Part shown: positions 36,087 through 45,294 of the stretch, one piece after another
Layout: each line of letters opens with the position of its first letter
How positions within the stretch are numbered: position 1 is the first letter of the stretch
NCBI RefSeq assembly: GCF_013318015.2
Contig: NZ_CP115841.1
Location: 62,001-126,000 of the forward strand
Length of the DNA stretch: 64,000 nucleotides
Reading direction: 5' to 3'
DNA from: Agrobacterium tumefaciens
GTDB lineage: Bacteria; Pseudomonadota; Alphaproteobacteria; Rhizobiales; Rhizobiaceae
The notes under the pieces: generated by a model
What the model saw: the letters and a program-made list of their open reading frames with translations, nothing else
The model's database searches: none
What the model was told of the DNA's origin: nothing
Position numbers and translations under genes: made by a program

Positions 36087-37355
36087 ATGGCAGTCATGAA
36101 AGGCGAGAGCGGATTGAAGCTTTTTGCGAAAAAGCTTGGCCGAAACTGGTTGCCTGTTCTCGTCGTCAGCATGCTTGCAGTCGCTGCCGTTTCTGAGTTG
36201 CAAACGCCCTACATGCCCGCCGTCCTGTGGCTCTGTGCCGTCATCGCTATTTTGACCGCCCGGCAAAAGCCGGAGGAGCCGGCTAAGGATGAAACCGCAG
36301 CTGCTGAGGCGGAAGAACCTGATGTGCCCGGCGAAAACGTCATTTCCGGGGTGAGGGCGGGTCTGGCCGTTCTGGATACGCCGGTCTTCATCCTCGATAA
36401 AAACGCAGGCGTGCTTTATCAGAACGGCGCGGCGGAACGCGCCTTTGGCCAGCTTCCGGCCGGCGCACATATTTCCGCCCGGCTGCGTTCGCCGGGCTTG
36501 CTGGATGTCATTCGCGAAACCATCACCACCGGCCAGCCCAACCAGGTCGAGCATTCCGAGCGTTTTCCCTCAGAGCGGGTCTTCATCGTCCGCATTGCCC
36601 GGGCGGATGCGGGAGAGGCGGCGGGTCCACCGTTCTACATCCTGTCGTTCCGCGATGTTTCGGAGCTTCGCCGCATCGACCGCATGCGCAGCGACTTCGT
36701 CGCCAATGCAAGCCATGAATTGCGCACCCCACTCGCCTCGCTGCGCGGTTTCATCGAAACCATGCAGGGGCCGGCCCGCAACGACCCCAAAGCGCAGGAA
36801 CGTTTCCTCGCCATCATGCTGGATCAGGCCACACGCATGAGCAGGCTGGTGGATGACCTCATGTCACTCTCAAGGCTGGAATTGCGGGCGAATATTGCGC
36901 CGGACCAGAAGGTCGATCTCGTCCCAGTCATCGGCCATGTCCGGGATGCGTTGCTGCCACTCGCCAACGAGCTGGATGTGGTTATTACGCTGCATCTGCC
37001 CGACCGGCCGGCAGAAGTGCAGGGCGACCGCGACGAGCTGGTGCAAGTGTTTCAGAACCTCGTTGAAAATGCTTGTAAATATGGCCAGGAAGGCAAGGTC
37101 GTGGATGTCTGGCTGCGTGCCGAACCCGGTAAGCCGGTGGAGGTGAGCGTCATTGACAAGGGGCCGGGCATTCCTGCTGAACATGTGCCGCGTCTGACGG
37201 AACGGTTTTACCGCGTCAGTGTCGCTGACAGTCGCTCCAAAAAAGGGACCGGCCTCGGGCTTGCCATCGTCAAGCACATCCTCACCCGCCACCGCGCCCG
37301 CCTCATCATTAAATCGGAACTGGGCAATGGCACGGACTTTACCGTCAGATTCTGA
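36087..37355 (+). CDS. phoR: Phosphate-regulon sensor kinase PhoR
   Basis: 422 residues. Two closely spaced membrane helices (about 20-37 and 42-57) with almost no periplasmic loop, a PAS domain (about 88-195), His210 in NASHELRTPLASL, N box NLVENACKYG, G1 VIDKGPGIP, G2 KGTGLGLAIVKH. The lack of a periplasmic sensor agrees with PhoR reading PstSCAB-PhoU occupancy rather than phosphate itself. Its partner PhoB is encoded at the far end of the cluster. A single CTGTCAT half site lies at 36023-36029, weak evidence for self-control. Confidence 0.93.
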   Translation: MAVMKGESGLKLFAKKLGRNWLPVLVVSMLAVAAVSELQTPYMPAVLWLCAVIAILTARQKPEEPAKDETAAAEAEEPDVPGENVISGVRAGLAVLDTPVFILDKNAGVLYQNGAAERAFGQLPAGAHISARLRSPGLLDVIRETITTGQPNQVEHSERFPSERVFIVRIARADAGEAAGPPFYILSFRDVSELRRIDRMRSDFVANASHELRTPLASLRGFIETMQGPARNDPKAQERFLAIMLDQATRMSRLVDDLMSLSRLELRANIAPDQKVDLVPVIGHVRDALLPLANELDVVITLHLPDRPAEVQGDRDELVQVFQNLVENACKYGQEGKVVDVWLRAEPGKPVEVSVIDKGPGIPAEHVPRLTERFYRVSVADSRSKKGTGLGLAIVKHILTRHRARLIIKSELGNGTDFTVRF

Positions 37356-37416
37356 CATAGAGTACGTTACAGTCTTCAGCTTCGAAAAATTTTATAAATA
37401 AAATCAATAATTTAGG

Positions 37417-37434
37417 CTGTCACAAATCTTTCAC
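37417..37434 (+). promoter_or_regulatory. Pho box of pstS
   Basis: CTGTCAC-AAAT-CTTTCAC: two 7-bp PhoB half sites with 11-bp period, about 117 bp before pstS. A third, weaker unit GTGACAT follows at 37439-37445 in the same phase. Confidence 0.75.
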
Positions 37435-37550
37435 CGAAGTGACATAAAAGGAAGTGGTTACGGTGGTTAAGAAGAGACCGCCGAGCGCATGCTAAGAGCG
37501 TCTGCCGCTATCGGCTGCGTCCACAAACAAGCCCACGACGGGAGAGACAA

Positions 37551-38585
37551 ATGAACTTCGTTAAATTTTCCGCAGCAGCTCTGGTGGCTTCTGTCGCCTT
37601 CGCTGGCGCCGCCGCTGCTCGCGACCAGATCCAGGTTGCTGGTTCCTCCACGGTTCTGCCCTATGCCAAGATCGTTGCCGAAACTTTTGCTGAGACTTTC
37701 CCGAACTTCAAGGCTCCGGTTGTTGAGTCTGGCGGCACGGGCGGCGGTCTGAAGGCGTTCTGCTCCGGCGTCGGCGAAGGCACCATCGACATTGCAAACG
37801 CTTCGCGCCCGATCAAGAGCGACGAACTTGCCGCTTGTAAGGCCGCTGGCGTTGCCGACGTTCAGGAAGTGAAGATCGGCTACGACGGCATCGTCTTCGC
37901 AATGGACTCTTCCAACAAGGACATCAAGCTCGAGCCGAAGGATCTGTACCTCGCGCTCGCCGCTGAAATCGTCAAGGACGGCAAGCTCGTTGCCAACCCT
38001 TACAAGAAGTGGTCGGAAATCAACAAGGAACTGCCTGATGTAGCGATCGCCGCTTACATTCCGGGTTCCAAGCACGGCACGCGCGAAGTCTTCGAAGAGA
38101 AGATCATGGCTGACGGCTGCAAGGAAGCCAAGGCGACCGACGCCATCAAGGCGCTGATCACCGACGCCAAGCAGGCTGCTGCCAAGTGCGTTGCAGTTCG
38201 CAAGGACGGCGCTGCAGTCGACATCGACGGCGACTACACCGAGACGCTTGCCCGCATCGACGCCAACAAGACCGGCCTCGGCGTTTTCGGCCTGGCATTT
38301 TACGAGAACAACGCTGACCGCCTGAAGGTTGCGACCGTCAGCGGCGTTGTTCCGTCCACGGAAACCGTTGCCAGCGGCAAGTACCCGGTTTCGCGCCCGC
38401 TGTTCTTCTACGTGAAGAAGGCTCACCTGGGCGTTATCCCGGGCCTCAAGGAATATGTCGAGTTCTTCGTTTCTGACGAAATGATCGGCCCCGACTCCCC
38501 GCTCGCAAACTACGGCCTCGTTGCCGCTCCGGAAAAAGAACGCGAAGAAATTCGCTCCAAGTTCGCTGCCGGCGCTTCGATGTAA
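37551..38585 (+). CDS. pstS: Periplasmic phosphate-binding protein PstS
   Basis: 344 residues. Signal peptide to about 24 (AGAAAARDQ). The phosphate-binding start IQVAGSSTVLPYAK, and ESGGTGGGLKAFCSGVGEGTIDIANASRPI and PGSKHGTREVFEEK, provide the Ser/Thr/Gly contacts known in PstS. High-affinity capture of phosphate for the PstCA permease. Preceded by a Pho box. A GC-rich hairpin lies 9 nt after the stop, consistent with more PstS than permease. Confidence 0.97.
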   Translation: MNFVKFSAAALVASVAFAGAAAARDQIQVAGSSTVLPYAKIVAETFAETFPNFKAPVVESGGTGGGLKAFCSGVGEGTIDIANASRPIKSDELAACKAAGVADVQEVKIGYDGIVFAMDSSNKDIKLEPKDLYLALAAEIVKDGKLVANPYKKWSEINKELPDVAIAAYIPGSKHGTREVFEEKIMADGCKEAKATDAIKALITDAKQAAAKCVAVRKDGAAVDIDGDYTETLARIDANKTGLGVFGLAFYENNADRLKVATVSGVVPSTETVASGKYPVSRPLFFYVKKAHLGVIPGLKEYVEFFVSDEMIGPDSPLANYGLVAAPEKEREEIRSKFAAGASM

Positions 38586-38593
38586 TAAACAAG

Positions 38594-38619
38594 GAGGGGT
38601 GCGGCCTGCCGCACCCCTC
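38594..38619 (+). terminator. Intercistronic hairpin after pstS
   Basis: 11-bp perfect stem GAGGGGTGCGG-CCTG-CCGCACCCCTC without a T-run. It probably stabilises or partly ends the pstS mRNA. Confidence 0.65.
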
Positions 38620-38859
38620 TCTCCGCTCCGGTACCGTTGTGCTTAAGGCGGCTGTCTCCGGTTGACAGTTCCCATCCATCGCCGTCCACATAATTGTTGA
38701 TGGATTACAGATGGATAGGATGTATCAACCTTGACGCTTGCCAGACTTTGTTACAGTCAGGCGGCAAGCATCTCTGGATGGTCCAGCGGTCTCGTTTTGA
38801 TGACTTTTTGATTTGCCCGATATCGCACCGTGCTCTTGAGGCACGACGAGGGAACTCTA

Positions 38860-40344
38860 ATGAACACATCGATCCTTTTGCTGATACTGGTGTTGATCGG
38901 CATCGGCAGTTATCTGCTCGGCAGCCGCCGCGCCGTTGCTTTGTCTGGTGGGCGTCCCTCCAGCATGCATTCCCGTGCCGGTTATCACGGTTCCTACGCT
39001 GTCGTCTGGGCGGTGCTGCCCGCAGCGCTCATTCTCTGTATCTGGCTTGTTATCAGCCCGCTGATCGTTACCTCTGCGGTACGTGGCGAATTTCCCGAAG
39101 ATGTGCGCTCCCAATCCGAAGCGCAGCAGAGCCTCACCTACGGCATGGTAACGTCCATCGCCCGCGGTCTTCAGCGTCTGACGCCGGAAGAAACCGCAAA
39201 GGTTGATGCGGATACGGCTGCGGTAAGATCGCTTCTGGCATCGAAGGGCGTGGCAATTGCCGGCGAACCCCAGCGTTTCATGGTCGATGCCGCCCAGACG
39301 CTGAATGCGATGACCTCCACCAGCCGCCTGGGCATGATCGCCACCGTGCTGCTGGCCGCATTCGCCGGTGCCGCTTATGCACTGCGTTCAATCGCGCCGC
39401 GTTTTCGGGCGCGCAACAGGGTGGAGCGGGTCATTCTCGCCGCTCTGGTCGTCGCGTCGTCCATCGCCATCCTGACGACCATCGGCATCGTCCTTTCGAT
39501 GCTTTCAGAAGCAATCCAGTTCTTCACCATGGTTCCGGCGCACCAGTTCTTCTTCGGAACGGTATGGGATCCGCGTTTTGCCGCTGCCGGTGCGACTGAC
39601 TCTTCCGGCCAGTTCGGCCTGATCCCGCTGCTCGCCGGCACGCTCTATATCGGTTTCGTCGCCATGCTGGTCGCCGTTCCGGTCGGGCTGTTTTCGGCGA
39701 TCTATATGTCGGAATATGCGACGCCGCGCCTTCGCTCGATTGTAAAGCCGCTGCTCGAGGTGCTCGCGGGCATCCCGACAATCGTCTACGGCTTCTTCGC
39801 GCTGACGACCGTTGGTCCTTTCCTGCGAGACATTTCCACACAGATCAGCGGTCTTGCGACAGGCAACTACGCCAACTTCATCCAGGCGCAGAGCGTCATC
39901 ACCGCCGGCTTCGTCATGGGCATCATGCTGATCCCTTATGTTTCGTCGCTGTCTGACGACATCATCACCGCCGTGCCGCGTTCGCTGCGCGATGGCTCTC
40001 TCGGTCTCGGCGCCACGCGCTCTGAAACCATCAAGAAGGTCATCCTTCCCGCCGCTCTTCCCGGCATCGTCGGCGCCGTGCTGATGACGGCGTCGCGTGC
40101 GATCGGTGAGACCATGATCGTGGTTCTTGCGGCTGGCGTCGCTGCCCGCCTGCAGCTCAACCCCTTCGAACCCATGACAACAGTGACGGTCAAGATTGTC
40201 AGCCAGCTGACGGGTGACCTTGAGTTTACCTCGCCGCAAACGCTGGTGGCCTTCGCGCTGGGCATAACTCTTTTTGCAATCACGCTTTGCCTGAATATCT
40301 ACGCGCTTTACATCGTGCGCAAATACCGGGAGCAATATGAATGA
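38860..40344 (+). CDS. pstC: Phosphate ABC permease PstC
   Basis: 494 residues, longer than the ~320 of E. coli PstC because of an N-terminal extension of about 200 residues with two or three helices and a soluble segment (EFPEDVRSQSEAQQ). The permease core starts near 200. Its EAA-type loop, DGSLGLGATRSETIKKVILPAALPGI, is clear. It forms the phosphate pore with PstA. GAGGGA precedes ATG 38860; the frame begins at 38830. The last four bases overlap pstA (ATGA). Confidence 0.95.
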   Translation: MNTSILLLILVLIGIGSYLLGSRRAVALSGGRPSSMHSRAGYHGSYAVVWAVLPAALILCIWLVISPLIVTSAVRGEFPEDVRSQSEAQQSLTYGMVTSIARGLQRLTPEETAKVDADTAAVRSLLASKGVAIAGEPQRFMVDAAQTLNAMTSTSRLGMIATVLLAAFAGAAYALRSIAPRFRARNRVERVILAALVVASSIAILTTIGIVLSMLSEAIQFFTMVPAHQFFFGTVWDPRFAAAGATDSSGQFGLIPLLAGTLYIGFVAMLVAVPVGLFSAIYMSEYATPRLRSIVKPLLEVLAGIPTIVYGFFALTTVGPFLRDISTQISGLATGNYANFIQAQSVITAGFVMGIMLIPYVSSLSDDIITAVPRSLRDGSLGLGATRSETIKKVILPAALPGIVGAVLMTASRAIGETMIVVLAAGVAARLQLNPFEPMTTVTVKIVSQLTGDLEFTSPQTLVAFALGITLFAITLCLNIYALYIVRKYREQYE

Positions 40345-41663
40345 CCGACATCGTTTCCCCGGCGGCCGGTGCTGCCGCCGTGAACAAGGCCGCGCGCCGT
40401 GATATCGGCATCAAGCGTCGCTATGCTGCTGAACGCCGCTTCCGCGCCTATGGATTGGCAGCAATCTCGTTCGGCCTCATCTTCCTCTTTCTGCTGCTCT
40501 GGTCGGTCGTATCCAAGGGTCACACCGCCTTCCAGCAGACGATGATCACCGTTCCGGTCGAGTTTTCCGAACTGATCATCGATCCAAAGAACGAGCGCGC
40601 AACCAATCCCGCAAAGCTGATGACGGCCAACTACCCCGTCCTCGCCCGTGATGCGGTGGCCAAGGTTCTCGGCGTCGCGCCGACGGATAAGGCCGGTCTT
40701 CGCGCCGTCAACGTCATGATCTCCGACAGCGTACGCACCCAGCTGCGTGATATCGTCGTCGCCGATCCGTCCGTCATCGGCACCACGCGCAGCGTCACGC
40801 TTCTGGCGTCGGGTGATGTCGACAGCGCCTTCAAGGGCCAGGTCGACATGTCGGGGGATGAAGCAAACCGCCGTATCTCGAACCAGCAGCTCGGCTGGAT
40901 GAACCAGCTCGTGGAAAGCGGACAGCTTGGCAAGCATTTCAATACCGGCATCTTCGTCAACGGCGCTTCGAGCCGTCCGGAAGCCGCGGGTGTTGGCGTT
41001 GCGCTGATCGGCTCGTTCTACATGATGCTGATCGTGCTGGTGCTGTCGCTGCCGATCGGTGTTGCGGCCTCCATCTATCTGGAGGAATTTGCCCCCAAGA
41101 ACCGTTTGACGGACCTTATCGAGGTCAACATCAACAATCTGGCGGCTGTTCCCTCCATTGTTTACGGTCTGCTCGGTCTCTCCGTCTTCATCAACTTCAT
41201 GGGCTTTCCACGCTCGGCCTCGCTGGTCGGCGGCCTCGTCCTGACGCTGATGACCCTTCCGACGATCATCATCGCCACCCGCGCGGCATTGAAGGCCGTG
41301 CCGCCGTCGATCCGCGCCGCCGCACTTGGTCTTGGCGCTTCCAAGATGCAGACGATTTTCCATCACGTCCTGCCGCTGGCAATGCCTGGCATTCTGACCG
41401 GCACCATCATCGGTCTCGCCCACGCACTGGGCGAAACGGCGCCGCTGCTTCTGATCGGCATGGTGGCATTCGTCGCGAACTATCCGACAACGCCTATGGA
41501 TCCGTCCACGGCCCTGCCGGTGCAGATTTACATGTGGGCGAACGAAGCTGAGCGTGCCTTTGTCGAACGGACATCTGGCGCTATCATCATCCTGCTTCTG
41601 TTCCTCATTCTCATGAATGTTGGCGCAATCCTGTTGCGTCGCCGCTTTGAGCGGCGCTGGTAG
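40341..41663 (+). CDS. pstA: Phosphate ABC permease PstA
   Basis: 440 residues, again longer than E. coli PstA (~296) through an N-terminal helix plus periplasmic segment ([20 protein letters not shown]). The permease domain follows, with loop [26 protein letters not shown]. Partner of PstC, with the ATPase PstB encoded 14 bp downstream. Start overlaps pstC by 4 bp, so the two are translationally coupled. Confidence 0.95.
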   Translation: MTDIVSPAAGAAAVNKAARRDIGIKRRYAAERRFRAYGLAAISFGLIFLFLLLWSVVSKGHTAFQQTMITVPVEFSELIIDPKNERATNPAKLMTANYPVLARDAVAKVLGVAPTDKAGLRAVNVMISDSVRTQLRDIVVADPSVIGTTRSVTLLASGDVDSAFKGQVDMSGDEANRRISNQQLGWMNQLVESGQLGKHFNTGIFVNGASSRPEAAGVGVALIGSFYMMLIVLVLSLPIGVAASIYLEEFAPKNRLTDLIEVNINNLAAVPSIVYGLLGLSVFINFMGFPRSASLVGGLVLTLMTLPTIIIATRAALKAVPPSIRAAALGLGASKMQTIFHHVLPLAMPGILTGTIIGLAHALGETAPLLLIGMVAFVANYPTTPMDPSTALPVQIYMWANEAERAFVERTSGAIIILLLFLILMNVGAILLRRRFERRW

Positions 41664-41677
41664 AGGGAGCTAGAGCA

Positions 41678-42493
41678 ATGAACATGTTGTCGGAAGCAGC
41701 AGTTGAAAAGGCGCTGGACAAGAAAATGAATGAAGTCTCATACAAGATGATCGGCAAGGATGTTTCGGTTTATTACGGCGAAAAGCGCGCGCTTTACGAC
41801 GTGAACCTCAATGTCCGCGAAAACACGGTGACTGCACTTATCGGCCCGTCCGGTTGCGGTAAATCCACTTTCCTGCGCACCTTGAACCGCATGAACGACA
41901 CGATCGACGGTTGCCGGGTCACCGGCAAGATCACGCTCGATACCGACGATATCTACGATCAGCAGATCGACGTCGTGGAACTGCGTGCCCGCGTCGGCAT
42001 GGTGTTCCAGAAGCCGAACCCGTTCCCGAAGACGATTTATGAGAACATCGCCTACGGCCCGCGTATCCACGGTCTCGCCCGCAACAAGGCGGATATGGAC
42101 CAGATCGTCGAGCATAGCTTGCAGAAAGCGGGTCTTTGGAACGAGGTGAAGGATCGTTTGCTGGAATCCGGCACGGGCCTGTCCGGTGGCCAGCAGCAGC
42201 GTCTGTGCATCGCACGCGCGGTTGCCGTCAGCCCGGAAGTGATCCTGATGGACGAGCCGTGCTCGGCGCTGGATCCGATCGCGACTGCGAAGGTCGAGGA
42301 ACTGATCCACGAACTGCGCACCAACTACACCATCGTCATCGTCACGCACTCCATGCAGCAGGCGGCGCGCGTTTCCCAGCGTACGGCCATGTTCCATCTT
42401 GGTCATCTTGTCGAAGAAAACGAAACCGACAAGATGTTCACCAATCCGGACGACCAGCGCACGCAGGACTACATCATGGGCCGCTTCGGCTGA
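41678..42493 (+). CDS. pstB: Phosphate ABC ATPase PstB
   Basis: 271 residues. Walker [11 protein letters not shown]-loop [21 protein letters not shown] (the PstB-specific version), signature [16 protein letters not shown], Walker [13 protein letters not shown], switch [11 protein letters not shown]. It hydrolyses ATP for phosphate import. The first ~24 residues are a variable lead before [14 protein letters not shown], so an internal start is possible. Follows pstA closely. Confidence 0.97.
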   Translation: MNMLSEAAVEKALDKKMNEVSYKMIGKDVSVYYGEKRALYDVNLNVRENTVTALIGPSGCGKSTFLRTLNRMNDTIDGCRVTGKITLDTDDIYDQQIDVVELRARVGMVFQKPNPFPKTIYENIAYGPRIHGLARNKADMDQIVEHSLQKAGLWNEVKDRLLESGTGLSGGQQQRLCIARAVAVSPEVILMDEPCSALDPIATAKVEELIHELRTNYTIVIVTHSMQQAARVSQRTAMFHLGHLVEENETDKMFTNPDDQRTQDYIMGRFG

Positions 42494-42591
42494 TCCCCGG
42501 CCGGTGCTTTATCGTAACCGTACAAGACTGGTGCCTCTGCCGTGCCCCGCTGTTGGGCACGCGCATGCAGGCCAAGCCGGAGGAATAGACC

Positions 42592-43317
42592 ATGACACAG
42601 ACAACGACCCATTCGCATATCCTGTCTGCCTATGACGACGAACTGAAGTTTCTGACGCGCCGCATCGCCGAAATGGGCGGTCTTGCCGAGCAGATGTGCG
42701 GTGACGCCGTGCGCGCACTCGTCAATTCCGATGCTGCGCTTGCGCAGAAAGTCATTTCGGACGATACCATTCTCGACCACGCTGAGCGCGAAATTGGCGA
42801 CAAGGCGATCGTAACCATCGCCAAGCGTCAGCCGATGGCGGCAGACCTTCGCGAGATCATCGGCACCCTGCGTATCGCCGCCGATCTCGAACGCGTCGGC
42901 GATCTTGGCAAGAACACGGCCAAGCGCGTTATCGCTGTCGCCGGCACCGGTGTTCCGCGCAAGCTCGCCCGCGGCATCGAGCATCTGTCCGACCTGGCGC
43001 TGGTGCAGCTCAAGGAAGTCCTCGACGTCTATTCCACGCGTTCCGCCGAAAAGGCCAATGCGATCCGTGAACGCGACGAGGAAATCGATGCCATGTACAC
43101 GTCGCTCTTCCGGGAGCTTCTGACCTACATGATGGAAGACCCGCGCAACATCACCACCTGCACGCATCTTCTGTTCTGCGCCAAGAACATCGAGCGTATC
43201 GGCGATCATGCGACGAATATCGCAGAGACGATCTATTACATGACCACCGGCAGCCAGCCGGAGGGCGAGCGTCCGAAGGACGACAGTTCCAACACGCTTG
43301 GTTCGGTGACCGAGTAA
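42592..43317 (+). CDS. phoU: Phosphate-signalling protein PhoU
   Basis: 241 residues, two symmetric three-helix bundles. Each has the acidic E/DxxxD-type metal motif (DDTILDHAEREIGDKAIVTI; RDEEIDAMYTSLFRELL). PhoU links PstSCAB to PhoR and represses the Pho response when phosphate is plentiful. GGAGG precedes ATG 42592. Between pstB and phoB as in other rhizobia. Confidence 0.96.
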   Translation: MTQTTTHSHILSAYDDELKFLTRRIAEMGGLAEQMCGDAVRALVNSDAALAQKVISDDTILDHAEREIGDKAIVTIAKRQPMAADLREIIGTLRIAADLERVGDLGKNTAKRVIAVAGTGVPRKLARGIEHLSDLALVQLKEVLDVYSTRSAEKANAIRERDEEIDAMYTSLFRELLTYMMEDPRNITTCTHLLFCAKNIERIGDHATNIAETIYYMTTGSQPEGERPKDDSSNTLGSVTE

Positions 43318-43348
43318 CAGACAAGCAGAAGCTTGCGGAGTTCAGCAT

Positions 43349-44032
43349 ATGGTGCCCAAGATTGCAGTTGTGGAAGACGAGGAAGCGTTGAGCGTCCTGC
43401 TTCGTTACAATCTCGAGGCTGAGGGATACGACGTCGACACGATACCCCGTGGCGATGAGGCGGAAATCAGGCTGCAGGAGCGCATTCCGGATCTTCTTAT
43501 CCTGGACTGGATGTTGCCCGGTGTCTCCGGTATCGAACTGTGCCGGCGCTTGAGAATGCGGCCGGAAACAGAACGCCTGCCCATCATCATGCTGACGGCG
43601 CGTGGCGAAGAGAGCGAACGGGTTCGCGGTCTCGCTACCGGCGCTGACGATTATGTCGTCAAGCCGTTCTCGACGCCGGAACTCATGGCCCGGGTCAAGG
43701 CCATGTTGCGCCGGGCCCGTCCGGAGGTTCTGTCGTCGGTGCTCAAATGCGGCGATATCGAACTGGACCGCGAGACCCATCGCGTTCACCGCAAAAGCCG
43801 CGAAGTGCGTCTCGGCCCGACGGAATTCCGCTTGCTGGAATTCCTGATGACGTCGCCGGGTCGGGTGTTTTCCCGCTCGCAATTGCTGGATGGCGTCTGG
43901 GGTCATGATATCTATGTCGACGAGCGCACTGTCGATGTGCATGTCGGACGTCTGCGCAAGGCCCTGAACTTCTCGCACATGCAGGATGTCATCCGCACGG
44001 TGCGTGGTGCGGGATATTCGATGGAAGCCTGA
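43349..44032 (+). CDS. phoB: Phosphate-response regulator PhoB
   Basis: 227 residues. Receiver domain with Asp53 (LILDWMLPG) as the phosphorylation site, acidic pocket VVEDEE (residues 7-12) and the conserved Lys in DDYVVKPFS, then an OmpR-type winged helix (GPTEFRLLEFLMTSPGRVFSRSQLLDGVWGHDIYVDERTVDVHVGRLRKAL). It binds Pho boxes such as the one before pstS. Last gene of the Pho run, closed by a strong terminator. Confidence 0.97.
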   Translation: MVPKIAVVEDEEALSVLLRYNLEAEGYDVDTIPRGDEAEIRLQERIPDLLILDWMLPGVSGIELCRRLRMRPETERLPIIMLTARGEESERVRGLATGADDYVVKPFSTPELMARVKAMLRRARPEVLSSVLKCGDIELDRETHRVHRKSREVRLGPTEFRLLEFLMTSPGRVFSRSQLLDGVWGHDIYVDERTVDVHVGRLRKALNFSHMQDVIRTVRGAGYSMEA

Positions 44033-44085
44033 GCGAAGCGGAACCAGATAGTTTCGCTGGCGAAGTAGTGCAGCAAAAAATCAGG

Positions 44086-44118
44086 AAGCCCGAAATCTGA
44101 AACGATTTCGGGCTTTTT
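44086..44118 (+). terminator. Terminator after phoB
   Basis: 12-bp perfect stem AAGCCCGAAATC-TGAAAC-GATTTCGGGCTT then TTT. The next ~150 bp (to 44272) hold nothing I can identify. Confidence 0.92.
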
Positions 44119-44272
44119 CTATATGAGTATCCGATAAACTCGATGCCATTGTCCGTTTTGACCGGAGAAGATCGGCTGCGTGTTGAAATCCGGATTGAGG
44201 GGTCACGCCCAATAGTAAAGGGAAAGGGTGCGGCCTGCCATCAAGCCGCCCAGAAAGCCGCTTTATTTTGTC

Positions 44273-44298
44273 ATAAAAAAACGGGCCCGAAGGCCCGT
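44273..44298 (-). terminator. Terminator of gcrA
   Basis: On the minus strand ACGGGCC-TTCG-GGCCCGT followed by a run of T (plus-strand A at 44275-44281). Confidence 0.9.
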
Positions 44299-44330
44299 AA
44301 TTTTTGAGTGCTGAATGCGTGCCGCAACAC

Positions 44331-44864
44331 TCAAGCCTTGCGGCGCTCGCTCACCGGCTGGTAGGCGAGTTTCGCATGGAACTTGCAATAGGGCGAAGAT
44401 TCCAGCGCTTCACAACCGCAGAAATGGAAGTCGTCCTTCAGCGGATCGCCAACCGGCCATTTGCAGGTGCGCTCGGTCAGTTCCGTCAGCGTCAGGCGAC
44501 GGGAAATCGGCGTGACAACGTTCTTGGAAGGAACGTAATCGAGCACCTGCGCGGTCTCGATATCGATCTCCTCGTGCAGCGCCGTTGCCGCGTTCGAACG
44601 TGTGAGGATGCGTGCCGGTGCCGCGTTGACGCGACCTGCGAAAGACGTCGCGCGCGGGGCAGGGGCAGCGGTGCGCTTCGGCGCGGAGCGTGCCGAAGTC
44701 ACTGGACCGCCAGCCTTGACGCGTCCCGGCAGATTGAGACGATGGACCTTGCCGATCACGGCATTACGGCTGACGCCGCCCAGCTGCGCTGCAATCTGGC
44801 TGGCGCTAAGGCCCTCGGACCACAATTTCTTGAGCTTTTCGACTCGTTCGTCTGTCCAGTTCAT
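44331..44864 (-). CDS. gcrA: GcrA cell-cycle regulator
   Basis: 177 residues. The N-terminal DNA-binding helix-turn-helix MNWTDERVEKLKKLWSEGLS then SASQIAAQLGGVSRNAVIGKVHRL is diagnostic of GcrA. A basic Ala/Pro-rich linker follows. The C-terminal sigma70-interacting part has a Cys/His set (TCKWPVGDP...FCGCEALESSPYCKFHAKLAY). GcrA activates CcrM-methylated promoters in S phase. GGAGAAG precedes ATG 44864; the in-frame extension to 44930 adds a charged stretch without a site. Its upstream region is rich in GANTC sites. Confidence 0.95.
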   Translation of the reverse strand: MNWTDERVEKLKKLWSEGLSASQIAAQLGGVSRNAVIGKVHRLNLPGRVKAGGPVTSARSAPKRTAAPAPRATSFAGRVNAAPARILTRSNAATALHEEIDIETAQVLDYVPSKNVVTPISRRLTLTELTERTCKWPVGDPLKDDFHFCGCEALESSPYCKFHAKLAYQPVSERRKA

Positions 44865-44981
44865 GCCGCTTCTCCGCTTGTCGCGTGTATTTTCGGCAGA
44901 ATCCCTCTCCGTCTCGCGCGCATGCCGCAAGCGTGGTTTCCGCCTGATTTTCGGTGACTAGTTCCGCCGCAATGCAGTCTA

Positions 44982-44996
44982 GTAATTAGCGATTAA
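44982..44996. promoter_or_regulatory. CtrA-like site upstream of gcrA
   Basis: GTAA-N7-TTAA, one base off the TTAA-N7-TTAA consensus, about 118 bp before the gcrA start. Confidence 0.35.
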
Positions 44997-45010
44997 CCTA
45001 GTGCCAGCCC

Positions 45011-45086
45011 GACTCCGTGGCAAGAGTCGCGGGAATCATCTGGAATCGATTTTCCGGTTTTCCCCAACTTGCTGGCGTATTGAGTC
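45011..45086. promoter_or_regulatory. Cluster of five GANTC (CcrM) methylation sites
   Basis: GACTC 45011, GAGTC 45024, GAATC 45033, GAATC 45043, GAGTC 45082. Four fall within 37 bp, against one per 256 expected at random. Confidence 0.7.
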
Positions 45087-45194
45087 TGAAAGGCAACACC
45101 TTGGGGCTGGCCCGCCGCCGCATACTAGTGCTTGAGAAGCCCGGGAAACGCTGACTTTTGTTGACATCGGCAAACGAAGTGACAATAGTGCCCC

Positions 45195-45216
45195 TGCCGC
45201 CGCAAGGCGGCATTTT
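45195..45216 (+). terminator. Terminator-like hairpin in the argD leader
   Basis: TGCCGCC-GCAA-GGCGGCA followed by TTTTGATTTT, 79 bp before argD, with no plus-strand gene upstream for it to end. Candidate attenuator. Confidence 0.6.
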
Positions 45217-45294
45217 GATTTTCAGGCGAGGGATAACCCCGCAAGCCTATTGACAACAGTTTGACAGCGCATCTGCGCAAGGAGTGATACAGCC

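Larger units (their letters stand above)
44865..45294. other. Divergent control region between gcrA and argD
   Basis: 430 bp with no credible gene. In order: a CtrA-like site (44982-44996), five GANTC sites (45011-45086), a TTGACA-17-AATAGT promoter-like pair (45161-45189) and an argD-side hairpin (45195-45212). Two further TTGACA hexamers occur near 45250 and 45260. Confidence 0.7.
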
